Shown here in pieces: positions 38,286-46,537 of a DNA stretch of 64,000 nucleotides (position 1 is the stretch's first letter; each line of letters opens with the position of its first letter). The notes beneath the pieces are model-generated. The model was not told the origin of the DNA, ran no database searches, and worked only from the letters and a program-made list of their open reading frames with translations. Location: NCBI RefSeq assembly GCF_964023145.1, contig NZ_CAXIED010000001.1:930001-994000 (forward strand), given 5' to 3'. Origin of the DNA: Chlamydia sp. BM-2023 (GTDB lineage: Bacteria; Chlamydiota; Chlamydiia; Chlamydiales; Chlamydiaceae). The position numbers were made by a program, and so were the translations under genes.

Positions 38286-38310
38286 AAAAAATCAAGACGG
38301 CAATCTTGAT
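38286..38310 (-). terminator. Rho-independent terminator between the 38426 and 35523 pmps
   Basis: Minus-strand stem ATCAAGA-ttgccg-TCTTGAT followed by T6. It is the last of three hairpins downstream of the 38426 stop; the others are CTAAGATTCT/AGAATCTTAG (38386-38415) and CACTAGGGAAG/CTTCCCTAGTG (38336-38363). Confidence 0.75.
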
Positions 38311-38335
38311 TTTCTCGAGAGGAAGGGATTTGAAG

Positions 38336-38415
38336 CACTAGGGAAGGGGCTGCTTCCCTAGTGAATGGTATGAGGCTCGGGAGATCTAAGATTCTTGTAG
38401 TAATTAGAATCTTAG
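38336..38415 (-). terminator. Two hairpins directly after the 38426 pmp
   Basis: Perfect inverted repeats CTAAGATTCT/AGAATCTTAG (38386-38415, 11 nt after the stop) and CACTAGGGAAG/CTTCCCTAGTG (38336-38363). Likely 3'-end processing or termination of the upstream transcript. Confidence 0.6.
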
Positions 38416-38425
38416 AGGGTTGTAG

Positions 38426-41032
38426 TTAAAAATGCATAGAGCTTCCTAGATTAGCTTGGTAACCAAGAGAAGATTTTCTTACTTCTAAGTTTCCTTGGGC
38501 AAATATTGTCATATGTGCATTTATAGGGAGATTTCCCGAGAGTTGTAGTTGTCCAGCGTGCCTTTTTAGATTTGTAGCTTTTGTTATGAAGGGGGTAGCA
38601 AGAGGAGCCACTGTAATTGTCGTATTTTGGGGATTGCGTCGGTAAATATCCGCTATATAGGCAACAGATACTTCATAATTAAAATCTGTAAATGGGGAAT
38701 ATCCATAGATTGTCACGCCTGGAGATAAGGAAAGATTTTTAAGGTATGTAGGGTCAAAGTTCCTACGGTTATATCCTTGTTCATGAAATCCATTTTGATG
38801 CACATAGACACTTTGTATTTTTATAAAGGGAAGAGTGTCATGCAACATTATGAAGTGACTATGCGTGGGTAATAGAAAGAGGAGGTCTATATCCCCACAA
38901 TAGCCGTGATTGTCCCAAGTGCCTTTCGAGTGTTTGAAAGCGAGTTGTTTATTCTTTTGGGAATAATTTGTTTTTAAGGAGTTGTCGCTATAAAAATAAC
39001 CAAATTGTCCCTGTAGTATTATGGGAAAATCGCTATAGGCGTCATCAATCTCATTGAAAAATCTCCATAGGGGAAGATCTATTTCATATCTTGCATATAG
39101 AGATCCTGCGAAGACTTTTTCGTGGATATTTGCTTTTTCACAATCTTTAGATTTTCCAAACAGCTGGCAAAATCCTAAGCTAAAATTAAAATCATTAGCA
39201 GATTGTGAGCTAATCCCTATAGCATAACCCCCTGTAGAATGATGTAACTTCTCCTCATCCTTAGTTTTATCTACATGTAGGGAATGCACGATTCCACACA
39301 TCCAGAAATTTTTAGGATTTGCTGCAGATGCAGAATTTGCAATGAGCCTTTGAATGGCTTGGGCATCTGTCGCCATCGCCCATAAATTATTAGGAACTAG
39401 TGATGTGGTATTTGGCTTTTCATTGGGGAAAGCCAAATATCCTGTAGGTTGCCAAGAAAAAGTTGCTGCCCTACTAGATATAGCAGCTCTGGAAGTATCC
39501 CCCCAAGAGAAAGAAAAAGATCCTTGGTAGCCATAATGCGCCTCTTCCGTTTTTGGAAAAGAGAGTTTCTGATCACTTAAAGTAAGTGTTCCCGCAGCTG
39601 TTGATAATTGTAAAATATCTGATGTTATAGGATTTTCAAGAGCAGGATTTTTATAGAAATCCTCTGTAGCCATCGAAAACGTTATAGGTCCTGAGATTAT
39701 AAGATTTCCGTTATTTCCCGTAGTGCTTAAAGATACTCCTCCCTTATTTGAAATATCATTAAGAGACACATGAAGATTTTTCAACTCTAAGTTTCCTGAT
39801 GTTCTCAGTCCAGTTTCTGAAGAGTTAGAAGAGCTTCCTGTCTCTAGGACTACTAAGGAATTTGTCCCTTCTTGTACGAAAGATTGTGCCTCTATTAGAG
39901 CGCCATTCTTTATTATAAGAGTTCCTCCGGCGAGCCCTAAAGGCTGTTTAAATTGAGACACATTCGATGGGTCTTCAGGGCTACCACCAAATATAATCGT
40001 TCCAGGTAGGGGATTGTTTGCGATTTTTGAACGGTTAATTATTAATTTTTCATTACTATTTGCCTGATCTCCAGTAATCGGATCATTAAAAGTGATAGTT
40101 CTATCTGTCCAAGCTGTTAGCTCTACAAATTTAGCTCCAGATTCCAGGTGTATTCCGTTTCTTCCATTTTTATTTCTATTACCTTCGAAAGCAATATCTC
40201 CCGTATAGGCATTTATCTTTATTGTACCATTGGGAGCTATGCAAATAGCGCCGCCTTCTCCAGCTGCTGTGTTATTAGCAAAGAGGACTTTCCCATGACC
40301 GCTAATTTCTACGGTTGTTGCATAGATAGCTCCGCCATTTTTCGCAGAGGAATTTCCTAAAAATTCTACTAAGGCATTGTTCTGAAAGAACACAGGACGA
40401 GGAATTGCCTGTGGGTCTCCAGCTGGGTGTTGAGTGGAATCTTGAACATAAGCAATGGCGCCACCATTTTCTATCGAAAAGTTATTTTCGAATAGCAGAT
40501 GTTGAATAGATTCCATAGTTACGGAAGCACCTTGAGAATAAATAGCTCCGTGACCGTTCTTTATTGTAGATCCAGGACATCCAGAAAAAGTGAGTTTGCT
40601 AAAGCCCCAAAAGCTCAGATCTTGTTCTGCTGAATTTTGGTTAACAATGGCTCCGCGGCCCGTAAGAGAAATATTTTCAAAAGTTAATGAGTTTCCGCTT
40701 CCTTGAAACCAGAGATTGCCAGCCCTGTTAATAAAACAAGATTCTGTTAAATTTGCTGTCGTTCATGGAGGGGTAGTTTTGAGCTCAATCGAGCTAATAT
40801 TTTGAAAGGTAACATCACCACCGAATAGATAGGTGGTTCCCCAGGGATTATTTGATGCGCGGGTTGCCAATGTTTTTGATAATCCGTCTACGCTTTGTGT
40901 GATCTGCTCTTTAGTAACGGCAGTGTATTGTGGGATAGTTGCAGAAGTAAGGAGAGGTGTCTCGTTAGCAAAGGTAAGATAAGTAGGGAATAAAGAGGAA
41001 ACGAGGAGGGGACAGTAAATAGAACGTTTCAT
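38426..41032 (-). pseudogene. PmpG-family autotransporter interrupted by one in-frame TGA
   Basis: The ATG at 41032 starts a signal peptide (MKRSIYCPLLVSSLF..., cleavage near LTFA) and the conserved TQSVDGLSKTL and VTFQNISS blocks. Codon 90, at 40763-40765, is TGA. Immediately after it the same frame is open to the end: ANLTESCFINRAGNLWFQG, GCPGSTIKNGHGAIYS, three GGAI motifs, FNDPITGDQANS, HYGYQGSFSFSW, LVPNNLWAMATDAQAIQRL and a barrel ending NLGSSMHF. Without the stop the product would be 868 residues, normal for the sub-group. No frameshift is involved. The stop lies in the variable Pro-rich linker (TTPP-stop). A restart at 40516 would lack a signal peptide. Recent nonsense mutation, population variant, or sequencing error are all possible. 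Confidence 0.85.
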
Positions 41033-41065
41033 ATGAGGATAAGGGTTAAGGTGAAACTATTCGGA

Positions 41066-41094
41066 GCAATAGATCAGAAGATAAAAAAAATCAA
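41066..41094 (-). promoter_or_regulatory. sigma66-like promoter of the 38426 pmp
   Basis: TTGATT, 17 bp (beginning T6), TATTGC on the minus strand, about 34 nt before the ATG at 41032. Both hexamers are identical to those at 57787-57815. Confidence 0.6.
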
Positions 41095-41157
41095 TAGGGA
41101 CGCAAAGGGAAAATAGAAAAAACGTAGTTTTGAGAAATGAGAATCAGGGAAGAGGAG

Positions 41158-41182
41158 ATCCCTGCTCATAAAGAGCAGGGAT
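41158..41182 (-). terminator. Terminator hairpin after the 41203 pmp
   Basis: Perfect 10-bp inverted repeat ATCCCTGCTC / GAGCAGGGAT, 5-nt loop, 20 nt after the stop codon. Confidence 0.7.
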
Positions 41183-41202
41183 TTAAAAATGGTTAAAGAG
41201 GG

Positions 41203-43737
41203 TTAAAATTGTAGTTTAGCACCGAAGTCGTAGTTATAACTATGAGATGAAGAACGGAATTCGCAGTTACCTTCTGCGAAGAGTTCTAGATGCGGGCGTA
41301 CGAAAAATCTTCCTGAACCTTGAACGGCGATAGCCTTAGTCGCTAGATTTGTTGCTTCTGTTGTCCAAGGAGCTAGACCTCCAATGAGAAATAGCGTCAT
41401 ACTCTCCGGATTAATTCGGAAGACATCTTGAATATACATAGCGGATAAATCATAAGCGAGGACCTTGTTAGGGCATGTACCGTTAAGTTTGATACCCATA
41501 GGAACAGCAAGATTTGCTAGGTAGGTACTTGAAAATAAGCAGCGACGTAGACCTTTCTCACTAAATTTCTTTTGTTCAGAATATACCCCTTGAAGCTTGA
41601 TAAATGGAGAGACATGTTTTAACAAGAAGGAGTTTTTCATTGGTGTGCAAACAAATGTGGTTCCCAGTTCAGAAGCTAACGTATAGTTAGACCACGAGCC
41701 TGTTGTTTTTGTTTTATCAGTATGGAGTATCTTCAGGGAGTTATCGGTATGGCTATAGCTCACCTGAGCATTCATAATTACAGGAATTTTATTTGGCACA
41801 TTAGGAATGTCAGCAGCGCCTTCTTTAGATCCCCCACATAGGAACCTTAACATAGGAAGGGATCCTGTGCGTTGGGCATATAGAGATCCTGCAAGAGTTT
41901 GGTGATCTACACTACCGTTAACATTATCTTCATCTTTACCAAACAGTTGGGAGAATGCTACGCTGAAGACATTTCCTCTTTGTGTTTTTGTGTTAGCTCC
42001 AATAGCATAACCAGCATTATCATGCCCAAAACCACGAACGGTTATAGAATTATCGACATGTAGGAAGTTTTTAATTCCCACGGCCCAAAATCCTTTAGGA
42101 CATGGAGAATTTACAGCTAGAGATTCTACAGTTCTTTCTAAATTGCGAATATCTGTGAAATTTCCCCATAGGGTGTTGGGAACTAAAGAAGTTGTAATTT
42201 CCTGAGCTCCTCCAAAAGGAATGTATCCTGTAGGTTTCCAATAAACTGTTGCTGTTTTGCTTCCTAAAACAGTGACTCCTCCTGATGTAGACCCTGGAGT
42301 TGTTTTCCAATCCATACTCCACTCTCCTTGATAACCACGGTGAGCACTAAGATTTTTTCTAACAACTTTTGGAACATCTACTAAAACGACCTTTGTAATA
42401 TCTTTAGCAGAGAGTTTTAAAACTTCCTGCTTTATATTATCGGCAAGAGCAGGATTATCATAAAATGTCTCCTGATCTGCTAGAATTCCTAAAGGTCCTT
42501 TAAGAGTTACAGAATTTGCAGCTCCAGAAGAGGAAATCTCCGCAGCTGAAGGTTTTGAAAAATTATCAAGGCGGAGCCAAAGCTCTTTAATATCGGTATT
42601 TTCGCTTGTTTTTATGCTTGACGTTTGATCAAGGATAACTTTAGACCCTGCAGTTTGCGTTAGGGATTTAGCTTCTAGGTGAGCTCCTTTTTCTAAAACT
42701 AGGGATCCTGCTGATAGCGTAATAGGCTGCGTGAATTTCGAAACATGACGCATTCTTTTTTTAGGACTATTTATATATCTTCCTGAAAAGATAATAGATC
42801 CTAAGAATGTTTCTCCTCCTACAGTTTTGTTAATTTCTAAGTTATCAGCTGCTACTCCCTCGACAATTACAGGATCGTAAAAAACAACAGCTTGGGATTC
42901 CTTAGCTTGTAATTTTGAAAATTTACCGTTTGTAGCGACGTGAATAGCGTTATTTACTCTAACTCCTCCGTCAACGATAGTATTTCCCTTAAAGATAATA
43001 TTACCTTTTTCAGCAGATAAGCTAACTTCTCCAGATCCTGTTATGGAAATAGCCCCGCCTTTTTGTGTAGCATGGTTATTTTCAAATAACGTAGTTCCTC
43101 CAGAAGTCAGAACAAGCTTATCAGCATGAATAGCCCCTCCGGTAGTGGCAGAAGAGTTCCCCCTAAAGATCATCGAAGCATTTTTTTCAAGAGTTAGCGT
43201 TGCTGCTGTTGCTCCTGTTTTTGTGCAGAAAATAGCTCCCCCTGCGGCTGCAGAGTGGTTACTATTAAATAGTAACTCTTTATTTTCTTTGATAGTTGTT
43301 GTCGCTACGGAATAGACAGCGCCATTTCCCGTGGTGAATTTTGGAGCAGAAATAAACGCTAAGGTACTAAATCCTGATAGTGTTAATGCCTTCCCATCGG
43401 TAATTGCGCTGATGGCAGCACCTTGTGCTGTAGTGTTGACATCTTCAAAAATCAAGGAGAAGTTTGCACCGGTAAATGTAGTTGCTCCTACGCTATTTTT
43501 AAAACAGCTGGTATTTGCTGTGTTTGTAGATTTTACATGTTTGATAGTCACATCTGCAGTGAGAGTGTAGTTATTCCCCCCTCCTGTAGTTGCGTTTTTA
43601 ACAGTAAATTGTCCATTTCCTGTAGAACCATCAAAGCTAGTAGATGAATCAAGATCAGTAGCATTTGCATAATTGTGAAATGCTATAGATGCAGTAAAAG
43701 ATGATAAGATTAGAAACCCGTATAGGGAGTTTTTCAT
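41203..43737 (-). CDS. PmpG-family autotransporter (844 aa)
   Basis: Signal peptide of about 26 residues (MKNSLYGFLILSSFTA..., cleavage near NYANA). Entry motif STSFDGSTGNGQFTVKN, then YTLTADVTIKHV, a FTGANFSLIFEDV block, three GGAI motifs, LSAEKGNIIFKGN and FYDPVIVEGVAADNLEINK. The linker HRGYQGEWSMDW replaces the usual HYGYQG and is shared only with 43878-46406, marking these two as sister genes. Barrel from LVPNTLWGNFTDIRNLERTVE to YNYDFGAKLQF. Intact frame. Terminator downstream at 41158-41182 and hairpins upstream at 43778-43877 isolate it as a single-gene unit. A TATAAC on the minus strand (about 43758-43763) could be its -10 box. Confidence 0.93.
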   Translation of the reverse strand: MKNSLYGFLILSSFTASIAFHNYANATDLDSSTSFDGSTGNGQFTVKNATTGGGNNYTLTADVTIKHVKSTNTANTSCFKNSVGATTFTGANFSLIFEDVNTTAQGAAISAITDGKALTLSGFSTLAFISAPKFTTGNGAVYSVATTTIKENKELLFNSNHSAAAGGAIFCTKTGATAATLTLEKNASMIFRGNSSATTGGAIHADKLVLTSGGTTLFENNHATQKGGAISITGSGEVSLSAEKGNIIFKGNTIVDGGVRVNNAIHVATNGKFSKLQAKESQAVVFYDPVIVEGVAADNLEINKTVGGETFLGSIIFSGRYINSPKKRMRHVSKFTQPITLSAGSLVLEKGAHLEAKSLTQTAGSKVILDQTSSIKTSENTDIKELWLRLDNFSKPSAAEISSSGAANSVTLKGPLGILADQETFYDNPALADNIKQEVLKLSAKDITKVVLVDVPKVVRKNLSAHRGYQGEWSMDWKTTPGSTSGGVTVLGSKTATVYWKPTGYIPFGGAQEITTSLVPNTLWGNFTDIRNLERTVESLAVNSPCPKGFWAVGIKNFLHVDNSITVRGFGHDNAGYAIGANTKTQRGNVFSVAFSQLFGKDEDNVNGSVDHQTLAGSLYAQRTGSLPMLRFLCGGSKEGAADIPNVPNKIPVIMNAQVSYSHTDNSLKILHTDKTKTTGSWSNYTLASELGTTFVCTPMKNSFLLKHVSPFIKLQGVYSEQKKFSEKGLRRCLFSSTYLANLAVPMGIKLNGTCPNKVLAYDLSAMYIQDVFRINPESMTLFLIGGLAPWTTEATNLATKAIAVQGSGRFFVRPHLELFAEGNCEFRSSSHSYNYDFGAKLQF

Positions 43738-43843
43738 AATGTATGCCCTGTTTTGTTATAAAAAAATATTTTTTTGATATGGGCGAAACATTAGAGTTTC
43801 CCCCATACCAAAAAACAAGTTAGCTTGGTATTCGGATGTTTAG

Positions 43844-43877
43844 AATAAGCACCTCCCCAATGGGGACTGTGCTTATT
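43844..43877 (-). terminator. Terminator hairpin at the stop of the 43878 pmp
   Basis: AATAAGCAC / GTGCTTATT arms with an internal CCCCA-TGGGG hairpin, immediately after the stop codon. Two more inverted repeats follow: ATACCAA/TTGGTAT (about 43804-43830) and TATGGG-GAAAC/GTTTC-CCCATA (43778-43807). Confidence 0.65.
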
Positions 43878-46406
43878 TTAAAATAGCACCTTACTACCAA
43901 GATCTAAGTTGTAGCTATACGATGAACTTCGTCGTTCTACGGTTCCTTGAGCGAAGATATTAATGTGTGATGTGAGGACGAGGTTTCCTGATCCTTGAAA
44001 CAACGCACCTTGTCTTGGGAGATTTGTTGCTGTTGTTGTCCAGGGGAGTAAACCTCCAGAGAGTAATGAAGTCACACTTTTAGGATTGCGACGATAGACA
44101 TCGGCAATATACATCCCGGTAAATTCATAAGAGAGATGATGTAGAGATTGTCCTTGGATTTTTAAACCAATGGGTAAGGAAAGGTTTTTTAAAGAACTAT
44201 TGCTAAAGGCGCGGCGTTTTAGCCCTTCCTCTTGAAATTGTGCTTGCTGAGCATGAAGCCAATGTAGCTTTATGAAAGGAGAGAGAGTTTGGAAAAATGA
44301 GTGGGAAGCATCTAAAGCAAAGGATAAAGAGCTACCAACCTGTGCGGAATAACCATAGGTATCCCATACACTTGTTGTTTTCGTTTTGTCGGAATACTTT
44401 ACCTTCATATGATTTTTGTTAAAGCTGTAGCTTACCAAAGCATCAAAGTTAATAGGGAAATCCCTAGGAACTTGTAATAAGATTTTAGGTCTGAAAGTAG
44501 ATGTTCCCGCAAGAAAACGCATAATGGGAAGGAGACGTCTAGAATGCCGAGCATACATAGATCCTGAAAAGAATTTATCACGAGCTTTTGCACGAGCAAA
44601 ATCTCTAGAATTTCCAAATTGCTGACATAGACTTACGCCGAGAATATCCTCTTTAGGAGTGAGGATTTGTCCTCCTAGGACATATCCACAGCTTTGATGG
44701 CAAAAGCCATGATTTTGTTTGGAAGCATATTTCCTAGAAAAATTAGAAATTGCCCCTGACCAAATTCCTGTAGGGGAGGATTGCGCTGTTGTTTCTATAG
44801 CTTGCTGAGAAAATCGCGTATCTAAAAAGAGGTTCCATAAGCTGTTAGGAACTAATGATGTTGTAAATTCTCCGGTCCCTCCAGAAAAAGGAATGTACCC
44901 TGAGGGTTTCCAAGATAATACCATCTTCTTTTTCGGACTAACATGTCCTTCAGGATCTATTTCTTCAGACCAGGAAGTTTTCCATTCTCCCTGATAACCA
45001 CGATGGTTATCCATATTGGAATTAGGCATTTCAAAAGTGTTATCGATCACAACATTATCTAAATGTTTGCAGCTAATAGTTAGATGATCAAAAGAGATTT
45101 CCTTAGCTAGGGCCTCCTGATTGAAAAATATTTCATCAGGAACCTCAAGAGTGATAGGACCTTGAAGATCAACACGCGCAGTGTCTGCAGTTGCGGAGAG
45201 TAGCGCGGGAGGTTCTTGTACGCTTGTAAGCTTTAAAACTAGATTTTTGATATTGAGGTTATTAGTAGTTTGTACTGTTGTTCCCTCTCCAAGAAGCAAT
45301 ATAGAAGCTCGCGATTGATCAAAAGATTTTGCAAGGAAAGTTACGCCGTCTTTTAATATTAAACTTCCATCTGCTAAGGCAAGATCTTGAGGAAACACGG
45401 ACATCTTGGATAGGGGAGATGTTGTATAATAGTTGTCAGAAGAAAATACTATAGTTCCATTATATCTAGCAGCTCCATCGCTAGCGTTAATTACGAGCTT
45501 TTCGTTTGCATTTCCTTCGGATGTAATAGGATCGCAGAATTCTATAGTGTAGTCTTCACGAGCACGTAATTGAAGAAACTTTGCATTATTTTCCAAGTGG
45601 ATAGAGCTTCTAATGCTATTTTTATTATTAGCAGGGTCAGAGCGTAGATTTCTTTGAAATGTCAGGTTTCCGCCATCTGCAGATAAGCTGATATTTCCAT
45701 TAGGGCCAATAGCAATGGCCCCGCCCATACTTTCGGTAACGTTGCCCTGAAATAGGGTGGCTCCTCCCGTGGATAGTACTAAATTATCAGCGTAAATAGC
45801 TCCACCTGATGATTTTGATAAGTTGCTAACGCAGTGTATCTGATTATTACCCGTTAGTGTTAGTGTTGGAGCTGTTGCTCCTCCTGCACTTTTCGTGCAG
45901 TAGATAACAGCGCCTTTCTCAGTAGTTTTATTAAATCCGAAGCTTATATCTCTGCAGTTTTCGATAGTTACTGAGCTATTAGAATAAACAGCACCTTTCC
46001 CAGTTGCCACTAAAGGAGAGGCATAAAGAATTAAGTATAGAGAAGAAAATGTCAGAGTTTTGCCATCCGCTGTTGAGCTAACAGCAACACCTTGAGCAGT
46101 AGATGTAATATTCTGGAAAAAGAGTCTTTGATTGTTAGTACTAGTAAACGTAAGATCCCCAGCAGTATTTGAAAAACAGCTAGTATCGGCTTTATTAAAC
46201 TGTGTTACTTGTGTTAAGAAGTAGGGTTGAGTTACTTGATAGATTGTACCATCGGCGTTACTAGTTTCTTTCACATTCAAAGTTTTACTGGGTGCGCCGT
46301 TGAATCCTGTTCCGAGGTTTACAGTATCAGCATCTGCAAGAAGATCGGTAGTTAAGGATAAGGCAAAAGAGGAAAACAGCAAAACTCCATATATAGAGTT
46401 TTTCAT
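43878..46406 (-). CDS. PmpG-family autotransporter (842 aa)
   Basis: Signal peptide of about 24 residues (MKNSIYGVLLFSSFAL..., cleavage near DLLA); AGGAAA lies upstream of the ATG. Entry motif GTGFNGAPSKTLNVKETSNADGT; unusual YQVTQPYFLTQV in place of the TADVTI strand. Weak first repeat (KGAVIYCTK), then GGAIYADN and GGAIAIGP. LSADGGNLTFQRN, linker HRGYQGEWKTSW shared with 41203-43737, LVPNSLWNLFLDTRFSQQAIE, and a barrel ending YNLDLGSKVLF. Only three repeats, so a small passenger. Promoter at 46439-46467. Confidence 0.93.
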   Translation of the reverse strand: MKNSIYGVLLFSSFALSLTTDLLADADTVNLGTGFNGAPSKTLNVKETSNADGTIYQVTQPYFLTQVTQFNKADTSCFSNTAGDLTFTSTNNQRLFFQNITSTAQGVAVSSTADGKTLTFSSLYLILYASPLVATGKGAVYSNSSVTIENCRDISFGFNKTTEKGAVIYCTKSAGGATAPTLTLTGNNQIHCVSNLSKSSGGAIYADNLVLSTGGATLFQGNVTESMGGAIAIGPNGNISLSADGGNLTFQRNLRSDPANNKNSIRSSIHLENNAKFLQLRAREDYTIEFCDPITSEGNANEKLVINASDGAARYNGTIVFSSDNYYTTSPLSKMSVFPQDLALADGSLILKDGVTFLAKSFDQSRASILLLGEGTTVQTTNNLNIKNLVLKLTSVQEPPALLSATADTARVDLQGPITLEVPDEIFFNQEALAKEISFDHLTISCKHLDNVVIDNTFEMPNSNMDNHRGYQGEWKTSWSEEIDPEGHVSPKKKMVLSWKPSGYIPFSGGTGEFTTSLVPNSLWNLFLDTRFSQQAIETTAQSSPTGIWSGAISNFSRKYASKQNHGFCHQSCGYVLGGQILTPKEDILGVSLCQQFGNSRDFARAKARDKFFSGSMYARHSRRLLPIMRFLAGTSTFRPKILLQVPRDFPINFDALVSYSFNKNHMKVKYSDKTKTTSVWDTYGYSAQVGSSLSFALDASHSFFQTLSPFIKLHWLHAQQAQFQEEGLKRRAFSNSSLKNLSLPIGLKIQGQSLHHLSYEFTGMYIADVYRRNPKSVTSLLSGGLLPWTTTATNLPRQGALFQGSGNLVLTSHINIFAQGTVERRSSSYSYNLDLGSKVLF

Positions 46407-46438
46407 GAGTATTTCCTGCGTATTTTGCGGCTTTACAT

Positions 46439-46467
46439 GCCATAGGGGAAATCTGAAAATAAAGCAA
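46439..46467 (-). promoter_or_regulatory. sigma66-like promoter of the 43878 pmp
   Basis: TTGCTT, 17 bp, TATGGC on the minus strand, about 32 nt before the ATG at 46406. Weaker match than the TTGATT group but same geometry. Confidence 0.45.
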
Positions 46468-46501
46468 GAGTTGCTATTTCAGAAAGAGGCGCTGTAAGGG
46501 A

Positions 46502-46529
46502 GATTCCCTGATTTTATAAGCAGGGAATC
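46502..46529 (-). terminator. Terminator hairpin after the 46538 pmp
   Basis: Perfect 9-bp inverted repeat GATTCCCTG / CAGGGAATC with a 10-nt loop, 8 nt after the stop codon. Confidence 0.65.
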
Positions 46530-46537
46530 TAAAAAAG

